Assembly (NCBI RefSeq): GCF_900111565.1
Contig: NZ_FOIK01000001.1
Location: 496,001-560,000 of the forward strand
Length of the DNA: 64,000 nt
Direction of reading: 5' to 3'
From: Paenibacillus sp. NFR01
GTDB taxonomy: Bacteria > Bacillota > Bacilli > Paenibacillales > Paenibacillaceae
Part shown: piece after piece, positions 17,911-28,143 of the stretch
Layout of the letters: each line of letters begins with the position of its first letter
How positions within the stretch are numbered: the first letter of the stretch is position 1
Position numbers and translations under genes: made by a program
The notes under the pieces: generated by a model
Seen by the model: the letters and a program-made list of their open reading frames with translations, nothing else
Told to the model about the DNA's origin: nothing
Databases searched by the model: none

Positions 17911-18001
17911 GGTGAGGAAAGGTTTCTATCCTATATTGCTTGAACCAACTGATTTGAATACTCAATATATATCTCTCAGTGTTTCGAAGAAATAATTTTC
18001 T

Positions 18002-19081
18002 TTATTTGTATACAAAATCTTCCTTGTTAATTAAGAATGCTCCAGCTTCACTAACATCAATTTCATTGACAATTTTATAGAAACGATTGTTTAATGACTC
18101 TATTTGGAATTGGATAACCACATAGTTTTTTCCCGGCTTTAGATAGGAAGATGCATTGAGAGCATAGTTATAATCATAGTGACTAATTTTTGAAAGGTAA
18201 GCTTCTTGAAAGCCTTTCTTCATTTCTTTGTTCAAATAGTTTATTATCGAATGAGTTTTAGTTTCTTTAATAGATTTTTCTGTAGCTTCTATGAATGATC
18301 GATTAAAGTCTTTTTCTGTTAATTTTATTTCTTTTGTAAGAATATCATTTTCTTCGTTATCATTCGTTGAGATAAAACTTAAGGTTACATTATCTGGTAT
18401 TTTGTTTTCAAAATGTATTTTTATGGGCAATTTTTTATCATTGATGAAATTAACTTGAAAGCTTAGTTTCTGCATACCGCCCATTGTGACAACTAATAAC
18501 ATCAAAATGATAATAGAGATTCCTCCCCAAGCCCATATTTCTTTCAAATTTTTTTTTATTATTAATAGCCCTTTATGTATTTGTTGCCGAAAATTTCTTG
18601 AGAATAACCCCAAAAGAAAAGGTGATAGAAGAACAATGAAAAATGAAATTATTATTATATTTTGAAAGTAAATTGCCGTTGCAATAGTAAAAAGAGCTGA
18701 AATGAAGATAGAGAGGCCAACATATAAGTAAGAAAATTTAAAAAGCATAGAATAGCTGTCATCAGCTCTCTTAATATTTTCTTTCCTTTTAGTACCCTTG
18801 TTTGAGTAATCAAGAGCGGAAAATTCACAAAAACAATAATAGATTGTTCTAATAAGAATTAATAGACCAGTTGTTAGCATACAGGTTACAATTAAATGCT
18901 CTGTTGAAAATGGGAATTTTAAATATATCTTTGAAAAAAGTAGATCAATTGCTATTTTTAAAAGTTTATAATATCCAATTGCTAATACTCCAATGACGGT
19001 GGTTACAAGAACTAATCGGCCTGTCCGTTCAGCAAAAGATAATTCATCTTGAACGTTTGAGTTACTATTTCTCCTATGCAA
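18002..19081 (-). CDS. AT-rich hypothetical membrane protein
   Basis: 359 residues, not recognised. There are four or five membrane helices (around residues 28-50, 62-85, 110-155 and 190-210), with a charged loop between helices two and three. A roughly 150-residue C-terminal domain without membrane segments follows, rich in Lys, Asn, Glu and Ile. Base composition is strikingly AT-rich, with many AAA/ATT/TTT codons, unlike the genes on both sides, and the flanks are AT-rich too. That points to horizontal acquisition. ATG 19081 is preceded by AAAAGGAGGAGT. No terminator, partner gene or mobile-element remnant is visible. Confidence 0.65.
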   Translation of the reverse strand: MHRRNSNSNVQDELSFAERTGRLVLVTTVIGVLAIGYYKLLKIAIDLLFSKIYLKFPFSTEHLIVTCMLTTGLLILIRTIYYCFCEFSALDYSNKGTKRKENIKRADDSYSMLFKFSYLYVGLSIFISALFTIATAIYFQNIIIISFFIVLLSPFLLGLFSRNFRQQIHKGLLIIKKNLKEIWAWGGISIIILMLLVVTMGGMQKLSFQVNFINDKKLPIKIHFENKIPDNVTLSFISTNDNEENDILTKEIKLTEKDFNRSFIEATEKSIKETKTHSIINYLNKEMKKGFQEAYLSKISHYDYNYALNASSYLKPGKNYVVIQFQIESLNNRFYKIVNEIDVSEAGAFLINKEDFVYK

Positions 19082-19542
19082 AATAACTCCTCCTTTTAAT
19101 AATAAGTTTATTACGAGAGAAAAAATTATTTGGTTTCGCTTCAGACATAGGAGTTGTACAGTATCGTAAGATTCAATATGTTGCTGACGGATACTAAAAA
19201 GAAGATTAGATAGAGTGATTTTACTAAGCGATATGCGATGAAAAAATGATAGTAGGACGATGTATCAGAGACATCACTTTATCCGCTAAAAATGGTTAAA
19301 TTGTAATTTAGTGAAATATTTTGGGCTGCTGAGAATATCTCGGCAGCTTATTTTATTAATAAACTTGGAAGCAATGACCATTTATTTTTTCACATTGGCT
19401 AGGACTAACTGAATTGAACCATAGGCTTGTAAGCGTTTTGTAAGGAAATTTGAGTACAATCCTATATGGGCGCTTCTGTCGAAAGGTGGAAGAATTGCGT
19501 GAATTATAAGGAAAATTGCAGATGAGAGAGGAAGGCAGAAGA
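19082..19542. other. AT-rich intergenic region
   Basis: About 460 bp without a convincing gene. It shares the low GC of the orphan gene to its left. A modest hairpin (GCTGC-GAG paired with CTC-GCAGC, about 19324-19347) followed by TTATTTTATT might be a weak rightward terminator. I see no clear sigma-A promoter for the surface-protein gene that follows; a TACAAT hexamer near 19456 lacks a good -35. Confidence 0.5.
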
Positions 19543-22500
19543 ATGAAAGGTAAAAAGGTAGGATCGCTGGCGATTTGCCTCATCGTCTTATTTGTCTCAT
19601 TGGTTGTGCCGGGGAAAGAAGTCTTCTCGGCAAACGCGAGTTGGCTGGATATTACGGGAGAAGTATCGTTGAACAGTCCGTCTGGCATCGCAGTGGACAG
19701 TACCGGAAACGTCTATGTGGCGGATACCAGCAACAACAAAATAAAAGAACTGTCTGGAGGCGTCTGGACAGACATCACAGGAGAAGAGACATTCAATAAG
19801 CCCTCCGATATCGCAGTTGATCAAGCGGGCAACCTTTATGTTACCGATACCGGGAACGGCAAAATAAAAATGCTGCCTAAAGGCGGAACTTGGAAAGACC
19901 TCAATATCGGGGGATTCGAAGTACCCTACGGCATCGCTGTGGATGAAGCCGGAAACGTGTATGTAAGCGATAGCGGCCTAAACAAGATTAAGAAATGGTC
20001 AGTAGAATCCTGGACAGATATTACGGGGAGTGGTGGCTTGTCCAGCCCGAAAGGCATCGCCGTGGACAAGGACGGAAATATATATGTGGCCGATGCAGGG
20101 AATAAAAAGCTGAAAAAGTTGGTTGGCAGCAGTTGGGCAGATATAACTCCAGGTGGAATGGGTGAACCTCATGATGTATCCGTGACCAGCGGGGGCAATC
20201 TTTATATATCCGCTGTTTCATCAGCGGGCACTCGTATCCTAGAGATCATGAATGGAGCAATATACGATATAACGGGTATGGAATCTTTTTCAGACGCTGC
20301 AATCGCGGTGAACAGCGGCGATTACGTCTATGTTGCGGATACGGGCAACAAAAAAATTAAAAAACTGACGATTACCAATGCGGAGGCGCCGGTTATTACA
20401 CTAGATCCGGAAAAAGTTACTGTGGTGAGCAAAGGAGATACAAATCCCAAATTAAAAATAATGGCAACAGTGAGTGACGGAGGCTTTGTGCAATACCAAT
20501 GGTATGTCAATGATGTTGAAAGCAACAGCGGTGGCGTACCTATCCCAATGGCTTCGGTAAACTTATTTGAAGCACCGACGAATGCGCTCGGGACATTTTA
20601 CTATTATGCTGTTGTGACTAATCAGAACCCTAATGTCACAGGCGAGCCAAGAGCTTCCATTTCCAGTAGAGTCGTAAAGGTGACAGTTACTGGAGCGGGG
20701 CCATCCTATTCATGGTCCGACGTCGGTAGTGCAGGTGCCCTTTACTACCCATCTGATGTAAAAATAGCCAGCAACGGTGATATGTATGTAGCGGATTCTT
20801 GGAATAAGGCAATTAAGAAATTCTCCCAAGAGGGTTGGTCGGACATAACAGGTGGAAACTTCTTCAATCCTATAGGAGTAGCTGCGGACAGCAACGGGAA
20901 TGTGTATGCGGTGGATTCTTATAATAGTTTAATCAAAAAATGGTCCAATGGAGTTTGGACAGATATCACCGGCAACGGCGGATTTCACACCCCCGCAGGT
21001 ATTGCTGTAGACTCCAGCGGCAATGTATATGTAGCGGATACCTTCAGCGATAAAATTAAAAAGTGGTCAGGCTCAGATTGGACGGATATCAGTGGGGATG
21101 CCGTTAAGAGGCCCCGTGGCATCGCCATGGACAGCAGCGGTAACTTATACGCAACGGACTCCCAATATCAAAAGGTGATGAAGTTGTCTGGAGGGAAATG
21201 GACGGATATTACCTTCAATGGTGGTTTTCAGCCGGGGTACAATACGCTCTATGGTATAGCTGTTGACAAGGATGGGAATGTATACATTTCAGATACCCAG
21301 CAGAACAAAATCTGGAAGCTGACTGGAGATAGCTGGACGGATGTCACGGGTACGGGATTACTATCAGCACCTTATGGTGTGGCTGTAGATAGCAGCGGCA
21401 CTGTATTCGTGGCCGATTCGGCTAACCATACCATTAAAAAACTGATAGTAACGGAGAATACTCCTGTCGATGCGGCGACTCCGAGTATTTTAGATCAACC
21501 GACAGGCGGAACGGTAAACCTCAATGAGACAGGCCCGACCTTAAGCGTAACGGCATCTGTAATCGATCACGGAATGCTGAGCTACCAGTGGTACAGCAAT
21601 TCGTCGAACAGCACCGACACAGGAACTCTAATCAGCGGCGCAACAGAAAGTTCCTATAAGGCACCGACATCAAAAGCAGGCACCACATATTATTATGTCA
21701 TCGTAAAAAACACAAACGATGCTGCCAACGGGAACAAGACGGCAGAGAAGACAAGCGATATTGCGGCAGTGGTGGTTAATACGGCAGCGGCTATTCCATC
21801 CATTGGATCACTGCCGGCAAGCACAACGGTAACCGTCGGTGAACCCGGCCCAACCCTAAGTGTATCGGCGAGCGTAAGCGATGACGGAAAGCTGAGCTAC
21901 CAATGGTACAGCAACTCGAAAAATAACACCGAAGAAGGTACGCCGATCAGCGGCGCAACAGGCCCTTCTTACACCGTGCCGGCGGCTACACAAACAGGTA
22001 CCGCTTATTATTACGTCATTGTCAAGAACACGAACAACAATGTCAGCGGTACGAAGATCAAGACCGTAACCAGCAACGCGGCCGCGGTAACCGTTACGCC
22101 TGCTCTGCCGAAATATACGGTGGCATTCGACTCGCAGGGCGGTAGTTCGGTTAACGATATCGGCAATATTGCGAGCGGTACCTCGATAGCGGCGCCAACC
22201 CCGCCGACCAAGAGCGGGTATTCATTCCAGGGCTGGTATAAGGACGCCGCAGGAACGGAAGCGTGGAACTTTGGCACGGATACGGTGACCGGTAACGTTA
22301 CATTATTTGCAAAATGGGCAGTTCAAACCACAACCAACCCGACCAATCCGACCAACCCGACCAGTCCGGCAACCGGTGATACGGGGAACGCGGGAGATGA
22401 CAGTGTTGCGGTACTGGTGAATGGCATCGAAGTAAAAGCCGGCAAGGTCGCTTCCTCTGTTGAGGGCACGCAGAAGGTAACAACGTTGTCCGTGAGCCAA

Positions 22501-23649
22501 GAGCAGGTCGACAAGAAATTGGATGCCGAGGGTATCGGAGCAGTGGTTACCTTCCCTGTCCATGCGGTATCGGATGTGATCGTCAGCGAACTGAACGGCC
22601 AAATGGTCAAAAATATGGAGAATAAGCAGGCGATTCTGGAGATCAAAACCGACAAGGCCACGTATACGCTGCCTGCAGAGCAAATGGATATCGATTCCAT
22701 ATCGAAGCAGATCGGCTCCACGGTTGCCCTTCAGGACATCAAGATACAAATTCGGATCGCGACTCCAATGGCTCCGGTAGCGCAAGCGGCAGTAGACGCA
22801 CTGGGTCAAAGCAACTTAACCATGGTCGCGCCGCCTCTGGATTTTACGATCAAGGCGACCTATCAAGGATCTACGGTAGATGTTTCGAAGTTTAATGCCT
22901 ATGTCGAGCGTTTAATTGCTTTGCCGGATCAAGCGGATCCAAATAAGATTACAACCGGCGTCGTTGTCGACCCTGACGGCGTTGTCCGCCACGTTCCGAC
23001 CAAAGTAACGGTGATTGACGGCAAATACTATGCTCAGATCAATAGTTTAAGCAATAGTTTGTATTCCGTAGTCTGGCATCCGCTGGAGTTCAAGGACGTG
23101 GACAAGCATTGGGCAAAGGCGGCCGTGAACGACATGGGCTCCCGCCTGGTGATTGAAGGCGTGGGCAACGGCATGTTTAATCCGGATACGAATATTACAC
23201 GTGCAGAGTTTGCTGCCATCATTGTGCGGGGACTTGGGTTGAAGCCAGTAACCGGCACATCGGCATTCACGGATGTGGCCGCATCGGACTGGTATCATTC
23301 TGCGGTGCAAACGGCTTATGAGTACAAGCTGATCGAGGGCTTCGGGGACGGAGCTTTCCATCCAAAAGAAAACATTACCAGAGAGCAAGCAATGGTCATC
23401 ATTGCCAAAGCGATGAAAATCACCGGACTTCAAGGGAAGCTTGCTACAGCGAATGCCGATGAACGGCTGACGCTGTTCTCGGACGCCGGAATTGTTGCGA
23501 ACTGGGCGCGGAATGGCGTTACAAACAGTTTGCAGGCCGGCATCTTTACCGGCAGAAGCGCAAGCCGCCTTGCTCCCAAAGCCAATATTACGCGGGCTGA
23601 GGTTGCGGCGATTATGCAGAGATTATTGAAAAAATCCGACTTGATCTAA
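19543..23649 (+). CDS. Large secreted surface protein: NHL repeats, Ig-like domains, InlB-type repeat, three SLH domains
   Basis: 1368 residues. ATG 19543 follows GAGGAAGG and opens a signal peptide (MKGKKVGSLAICLIVLFV, cleavage near SANA). In order: six NHL-type repeats (IAVDSTGNVYVADT pattern, about 40-290); an Ig-like module; a second NHL block (about 410-650); two more Ig-like modules (YQWYSNS pattern); a Listeria-Bacteroides repeat (GYSFQGWYKDAAGTEAW); a TNPTNPTNPT linker; an unassigned region; and three SLH domains at the C-terminus (FKDVDKHWA, FTDVAASDWYH, FSDAGIVANWA). The SLH domains should bind pyruvylated secondary wall polymer and display the propellers outside. Ligand unknown; adhesion or glycan binding is plausible. 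Confidence 0.9.
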   Translation: MKGKKVGSLAICLIVLFVSLVVPGKEVFSANASWLDITGEVSLNSPSGIAVDSTGNVYVADTSNNKIKELSGGVWTDITGEETFNKPSDIAVDQAGNLYVTDTGNGKIKMLPKGGTWKDLNIGGFEVPYGIAVDEAGNVYVSDSGLNKIKKWSVESWTDITGSGGLSSPKGIAVDKDGNIYVADAGNKKLKKLVGSSWADITPGGMGEPHDVSVTSGGNLYISAVSSAGTRILEIMNGAIYDITGMESFSDAAIAVNSGDYVYVADTGNKKIKKLTITNAEAPVITLDPEKVTVVSKGDTNPKLKIMATVSDGGFVQYQWYVNDVESNSGGVPIPMASVNLFEAPTNALGTFYYYAVVTNQNPNVTGEPRASISSRVVKVTVTGAGPSYSWSDVGSAGALYYPSDVKIASNGDMYVADSWNKAIKKFSQEGWSDITGGNFFNPIGVAADSNGNVYAVDSYNSLIKKWSNGVWTDITGNGGFHTPAGIAVDSSGNVYVADTFSDKIKKWSGSDWTDISGDAVKRPRGIAMDSSGNLYATDSQYQKVMKLSGGKWTDITFNGGFQPGYNTLYGIAVDKDGNVYISDTQQNKIWKLTGDSWTDVTGTGLLSAPYGVAVDSSGTVFVADSANHTIKKLIVTENTPVDAATPSILDQPTGGTVNLNETGPTLSVTASVIDHGMLSYQWYSNSSNSTDTGTLISGATESSYKAPTSKAGTTYYYVIVKNTNDAANGNKTAEKTSDIAAVVVNTAAAIPSIGSLPASTTVTVGEPGPTLSVSASVSDDGKLSYQWYSNSKNNTEEGTPISGATGPSYTVPAATQTGTAYYYVIVKNTNNNVSGTKIKTVTSNAAAVTVTPALPKYTVAFDSQGGSSVNDIGNIASGTSIAAPTPPTKSGYSFQGWYKDAAGTEAWNFGTDTVTGNVTLFAKWAVQTTTNPTNPTNPTSPATGDTGNAGDDSVAVLVNGIEVKAGKVASSVEGTQKVTTLSVSQEQVDKKLDAEGIGAVVTFPVHAVSDVIVSELNGQMVKNMENKQAILEIKTDKATYTLPAEQMDIDSISKQIGSTVALQDIKIQIRIATPMAPVAQAAVDALGQSNLTMVAPPLDFTIKATYQGSTVDVSKFNAYVERLIALPDQADPNKITTGVVVDPDGVVRHVPTKVTVIDGKYYAQINSLSNSLYSVVWHPLEFKDVDKHWAKAAVNDMGSRLVIEGVGNGMFNPDTNITRAEFAAIIVRGLGLKPVTGTSAFTDVAASDWYHSAVQTAYEYKLIEGFGDGAFHPKENITREQAMVIIAKAMKITGLQGKLATANADERLTLFSDAGIVANWARNGVTNSLQAGIFTGRSASRLAPKANITRAEVAAIMQRLLKKSDLI

Positions 23650-23680
23650 CCCTTCTTCGATTCAGCCGGACGAACACGAA

Positions 23681-23733
23681 ATCGCCTTTGAAAGGGAAGC
23701 TTGCAGCTACGCTTTTCAAAGGCGGTTTTTCTT
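23681..23733 (+). terminator. Intrinsic terminator of the SLH-protein gene
   Basis: ATCGCCTTTGAAA pairs with TTTTCAAAGGCGGT across a 19-base loop, followed by TTTTTCTTTT. Confidence 0.8.
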
Positions 23734-23830
23734 TTGCAAGATTACGAATTCTGCGGATAGAAGCTGATATAATGAACCATAACGGGACTTTCCTGACTTT
23801 CCGCAAGGCATGAAATGGAGTACATCGTGA

Positions 23831-26800
23831 ATGAGAAAAATGCTTTTGGCACTGATATCTGTGACTTTCTTGTCCTTTCTATTGATCTTTGGCCTGGTCG
23901 AGGCTACAGATAACAAAGCAGAGTCCCATAAGCTGGCCCGTGACGGCATACTGGATTTGACGGACTGGAACGTGCAATCGAACAAGGTGGTTCCGCTTGA
24001 CGGGCAATGGGAATTTTATTGGAATCAGCTGGTGGAGCCCGGTGCAGGGGTGGAGGCGGCCAGACGATTCATGGAGGTGCCCGGCTTTTGGTGGCATAAG
24101 GGAGAAGACGGGGGGATGATTGCCAAGGGCGCCGCCACCTACCGGCTCCTTATCAAGCTGAAGCCTTCCGAAACCGTGTACGGGTTAAGAGTTTCAAATA
24201 TTCGTATGGCCAGCGAGATCTACGTGAACGGGCATAAAGTGGGGCAGAGCGGTGTGCCGGCTTTATCCCAAAGCACGTATACCTACGAGAATAAACCGTA
24301 TAATGCCTTTTTTTCGGTGCAGGGAGATACGGCCGAAATTATCATCCATGCGGCGAATTATGAGAATCCTCAGGGTGGAATTCCTTATGAGATTTTTTTC
24401 GGGAGCGCCCAGGGGATCAATATCTTTAACATCAATTCTACCATTCTCAATTTAACCTTGATTGCCTCGCTTATCATGCTTGGTTGTTACCAATTAGGTG
24501 TATACATCATTAGACGCGAACAAAAAGGGCTCCTGTATTTCGGCTTAAGCTGTATCATTATCGCTTGGTCCTTCGCCAGCAACGGGGACAGGGTCATCGT
24601 GGAACACTTTCATTGGACGCCTGAGCTCTATTATAAAATTCAAGCCGTGTCGCTGTATTCTTCGCTGATCCCTATGGTCCTGTTCATCAAGATCATGTGT
24701 AAAGGGTTAATCTCCCGCAGGTTTTTGAATATGGCTGCCTATGGGACCGGGGTTTACGTTGCGGTTGTCCTGTTCACTCCGTTCCAGTGGTACTCCAGTT
24801 TGAACCTGCCGGTCAGCATTATGCAAGTCGGAGTGTATAGCATGATTATCATCGTACTGCTCCATTCCTATCTGCGGGGAAAACTCAGCGATTTCAGCAA
24901 AATAAGCCTAGGGCTTTTCATTCTGGGCTTAACCTGTTACGTCGTCGGCCTGATCGATTACGCTTTATACCTGACAAGTCTGGTTTCCGGGTACAAACTG
25001 GGGTATTTCGCCATTTTAAGCTTCTGTTTTCTGGTATCGTTCCTTTTATCCTACCGTTACTCCGAGGCTTACAAGACCATAGAACAAATGGCCGATAAGC
25101 TACAGGAAGCCGATCGGCAGAAGGACGAATTTTTGCTTCAAACCTCCCATGAGTTCCAAACGCCGCTTCATGGCATTATGAATTTGTCCCAGGCGATGCT
25201 GGAGACGGCGGCAGGAGAATGGACGGCAAACCAGATGCAGAATTTGAACATTATCAGAGACACCTCCAGCAGGCTGTCCGTTCTGGTTCACGATATACTC
25301 GACATGGAAAAAATCAAACGAAACGAGCTGACGGTCCAGCTTGGCAAAGTGGATGTCCGGATGGTGGTTTCCCTTGTTTTTGATTTGTTCCAGCATGTGA
25401 TCGCCGGTAAAAAAATCAGGCTGGTGAATGCGATTCCGGAAGGGTTACCGTTCATTTATGCGGATGAGAACAGGCTGAAACAGGTTCTTCACAATCTGAT
25501 CGGCAATGCCGCGAAATTCACGCAAGAGGGGACCATTACGGTTTCTGCACAGGTTCTGGAGAACCGTGTGAAGATCCTTGTTGAGGACAGCGGCGCAGGG
25601 ATTGACGAGGCGGATTGGGACGATATTTTTCAACCCTTCAAACAAGCGCATTCCCCTTATGAATATGGAGGGACGGGGTTGGGACTGTTCATCAGCAGGA
25701 AATTGCTGCATCTGATGGACGGGGAGATTCGGGTGGAGTGGTCGGGACCGGAACGGGGCACCTGTATGGCGTTTACGATCCCGGTGGATTCCGAAAGCCC
25801 GGATGCGTTTCAGGAAACTGCTGCGACCCGGGAAGCTTTTTCGCAAAATGAACGGCAAAGCCCGATGGAATCGCCGCAGCGGGAAGCAGGCGGCTTTACG
25901 ATATTGGCCGTGGATGACGAGCCGGCGAATCTGCAGGTTCTGACCCAGTTATTCGCGGATGAACCGTATCAATTGTTATGGGCAGCCCATGGCGCAGAAG
26001 CCCTGGAACTGCTCCGCAGCCGCTCCGATATCGATTTGGTTCTGCTGGACGTAATGATGCCCAAAGTGTCGGGTCTGGAAGTTTGCCGGGAGATCCGCAA
26101 GCAATATTCCCTGTTTGAAATGCCGGTGATCTTGCTGACGGTGATGAATTCCGCAAACGATATCGCGGCCGGGTTTAAAGCCGGGGCGAACGATTTTATC
26201 GTCAAACCTTTTGCCGCATCGGAGGTACGGGCCCGTACGGAGACCCTGCTCCAGCTCAAACATTCAGTCGAGGCGGCATTAAAGGCAGAGATCGATTTTC
26301 TCCAGTCGCAGATCAAACCGCATTTTTTGTTCAATTCCCTGAACTCCATCATTGCTTTATGCCGAACGGATGGATTAAGAGCGGAGAAATTGATGACGCA
26401 TTTAAGCTATTACTTGAGAAGAAGCTTTGATCACAAGCCGGATCACTTCGTGCTGGTGCAGGATGAGCTTCAGCTCGTAGAAGCCTATGCGGAGATTGAA
26501 AAAGCGAGATTCGAGGAACGGCTTCATATCGAATATGATATCGATCCGGATGTTTTGATGAAAAAAATACTGCCGTTAACCATTCAGCCTTTGGTAGAGA
26601 ACGCCATCCGCCATGGGGTAATGAAGAAAGAGGACGGTGGAACGGTCAGACTGTCCGTTGCACTGGAAAACAGCCGGGTTACCGTTGAGGTTTGGGATAA
26701 CGGCGTCGGCCTGAACCGGGAGCGGATCGATCGATTATGGCTTGCGGAAGATGCCGTTTCCAAGAGACGCGGCGTAGGCCTGGCCAACATCACCCGGAGG

Positions 26801-26884
26801 TTGAGACATTTCCATAGCGAGGAATTACATGTATCCAGCGTAGAAGGAGAATGGACAAGGGTCCGGTTCCAGTACCGAATTTGA
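23831..26884 (+). CDS. Hybrid sensor kinase with 7TMR-DISM input, two kinase cores and a receiver
   Basis: 1017 residues. A signal-like N-terminus and an extracellular 7TMR-DISMED2-type domain (about 40-190) precede seven membrane helices (about 200-410). The first kinase core has HisKA with His440 in TSHEFQTPLHGIMN and a full HATPase (NLIGNAAKFT, GTGLGLFISRKL). A receiver follows (about 690-805; LLDVMMP, KPFAAS). Then comes a second, LytS/YpdA-type core, with SQIKPHFLFNSLNSIIAL and a second HATPase (VENAIRHG, GVGLANI). One protein thus holds two phosphodonor histidines and one acceptor aspartate. The regulator gene starts 36 bases downstream and is presumably its output. Confidence 0.88.
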   Translation: MRKMLLALISVTFLSFLLIFGLVEATDNKAESHKLARDGILDLTDWNVQSNKVVPLDGQWEFYWNQLVEPGAGVEAARRFMEVPGFWWHKGEDGGMIAKGAATYRLLIKLKPSETVYGLRVSNIRMASEIYVNGHKVGQSGVPALSQSTYTYENKPYNAFFSVQGDTAEIIIHAANYENPQGGIPYEIFFGSAQGINIFNINSTILNLTLIASLIMLGCYQLGVYIIRREQKGLLYFGLSCIIIAWSFASNGDRVIVEHFHWTPELYYKIQAVSLYSSLIPMVLFIKIMCKGLISRRFLNMAAYGTGVYVAVVLFTPFQWYSSLNLPVSIMQVGVYSMIIIVLLHSYLRGKLSDFSKISLGLFILGLTCYVVGLIDYALYLTSLVSGYKLGYFAILSFCFLVSFLLSYRYSEAYKTIEQMADKLQEADRQKDEFLLQTSHEFQTPLHGIMNLSQAMLETAAGEWTANQMQNLNIIRDTSSRLSVLVHDILDMEKIKRNELTVQLGKVDVRMVVSLVFDLFQHVIAGKKIRLVNAIPEGLPFIYADENRLKQVLHNLIGNAAKFTQEGTITVSAQVLENRVKILVEDSGAGIDEADWDDIFQPFKQAHSPYEYGGTGLGLFISRKLLHLMDGEIRVEWSGPERGTCMAFTIPVDSESPDAFQETAATREAFSQNERQSPMESPQREAGGFTILAVDDEPANLQVLTQLFADEPYQLLWAAHGAEALELLRSRSDIDLVLLDVMMPKVSGLEVCREIRKQYSLFEMPVILLTVMNSANDIAAGFKAGANDFIVKPFAASEVRARTETLLQLKHSVEAALKAEIDFLQSQIKPHFLFNSLNSIIALCRTDGLRAEKLMTHLSYYLRRSFDHKPDHFVLVQDELQLVEAYAEIEKARFEERLHIEYDIDPDVLMKKILPLTIQPLVENAIRHGVMKKEDGGTVRLSVALENSRVTVEVWDNGVGLNRERIDRLWLAEDAVSKRRGVGLANITRRLRHFHSEELHVSSVEGEWTRVRFQYRI

Positions 26885-26919
26885 CCTTGCTCCATGCAGC
26901 GGAAGAAGGAAGGATATTC

Positions 26920-28038
26920 ATGAGAGTTGTCATCGTGGATGATGAAAGACTAGCCGTAATACGTATGCAGCAAATCCTGGATGGCCGGGAGGATGTCGAA
27001 ATTGCCGGGGTGTTCACCAAACCCTCCGAGCTGCTCAAGGAATACCCGCGGCTGCTGCCGGATGTGGCTTTTCTCGATATCGACATGCCTGGAATGAACG
27101 GGCTCGAGCTGGCGGCTTCCTTATTGGAGCTGGATGAAAAGGTGGAGATTGTTTTTGTTACGGCTTACGATCATTATGCGCTGGAAGCGTTCCGCGTAAA
27201 TGCGCTCGATTATTTGCTCAAGCCGGTCGATGAAATTTCCTTCTCGGATACCCTGAACCGGTTACGCAGACGCATCGGAAAATCCGACGCCAGACCCAAA
27301 GAAGCCGCTCCGCTGATCCGGTGTTTCGGGCATTATTCCGTCCCCCGGGCAAGTGATCAGAAGCCTGTCGATTTTCCGACCGCGAAGGCGGAGGAATTGC
27401 TGGCCTTTTTCTTGATTCACAGGGAAACCAATATCTCCAAATGGCTGATCTGCGAAAGCCTGTGGCCGGAGCACGAGCCGGGCAAAGCGGAGCAAAACCT
27501 GCATACGACTGTCTTCCGCATGAAGAAGACTTTGCTGGAGAACGGAATCCGTATTCATTTGAGCGCCAAAAAAGGCTATTATTATTTCCAATTACTGGAC
27601 GACTGCGATTATATCCAATTTGAGGAACGGAGCAAGGGTAACACGGCAGCGCTTGCCGCCGATTCGCCCGCCGAAACGGAAAAGATCCTCCGGTTATTCA
27701 AGGGACCGCTATTCGGCTATAAGGATTACGCGTGGTCGGAAGGCGCGAGGGAGCAGGCGTATCAAAGCTTCAGAGAGATGTCCAAGGCTCTGGCCCGTTC
27801 ATATATGAAGGCCGGAGAATTTCAATTAGCCTACGACTTTTTGCAATTTATGCTCACCATCGTCCCTTTTGAAGAAGAAGCGCATGAAATGATTTTACGT
27901 ATCTACCTGCACCGGAAAGACCGAAGCTCCTTTCTTCTGCATTACCACAAAATGCAAGAAACGCTGCAGAAAGAGATGGGTGTGGATCAGCCGGGGTTTA
28001 TGGAACCGCTGCTTCGAAAAATGATGAATGAAATCTGA
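26920..28038 (+). CDS. Response regulator with winged-helix and BTAD (SARP-like) output
   Basis: 372 residues. Receiver domain about 1-120 (MRVVIVDDERLAVIRM, phosphoacceptor in VAFLDIDMPGMNGLEL, KPVDE). A winged-helix-like DNA-binding region (about 140-225; ELLAFFLIHRETNISKWLICESLWPE, then TVFRMKKTLLENGI) is followed by a helical BTAD region (about 240-372; AYDFLQFMLTIVPFEEEAHEMILRIYL). The BTAD architecture is known from SARP activators and from paired regulators of 7TMR-DISM kinases. ATG 26920 follows GAAGGAAGG; the longer frame overlaps the kinase gene. Targets are unknown; the adjacent surface protein or laminarinase are only possibilities. Confidence 0.87.
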   Translation: MRVVIVDDERLAVIRMQQILDGREDVEIAGVFTKPSELLKEYPRLLPDVAFLDIDMPGMNGLELAASLLELDEKVEIVFVTAYDHYALEAFRVNALDYLLKPVDEISFSDTLNRLRRRIGKSDARPKEAAPLIRCFGHYSVPRASDQKPVDFPTAKAEELLAFFLIHRETNISKWLICESLWPEHEPGKAEQNLHTTVFRMKKTLLENGIRIHLSAKKGYYYFQLLDDCDYIQFEERSKGNTAALAADSPAETEKILRLFKGPLFGYKDYAWSEGAREQAYQSFREMSKALARSYMKAGEFQLAYDFLQFMLTIVPFEEEAHEMILRIYLHRKDRSSFLLHYHKMQETLQKEMGVDQPGFMEPLLRKMMNEI

Positions 28039-28057
28039 CGGAGCCTCCGCGGTTCCG

Positions 28058-28122
28058 CAAAAAAAGCTCCCCGTCCCGTAACAGGTTTGATTGTTCGCCT
28101 GTGCACGGCATGGGGAGCTTGT
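28058..28122 (-). terminator. Intrinsic terminator of the GH81 gene
   Basis: An outer stem AAGCTCCCC/GGGGAGCTT encloses a smaller ACAGG/CCTGT hairpin; seven T follow on the minus strand. It may also stop the converging regulator gene. Confidence 0.75.
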
Positions 28123-28143
28123 TGTTTATGTCTTAGGCTGGGA

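Noticed and set aside
22320..22370. Short tandem repeat (ACCAATCCGACC-like) as a DNA repeat element
   Set aside because: It encodes the TNPTNPT linker of the SLH protein; an ordinary low-complexity coding linker.
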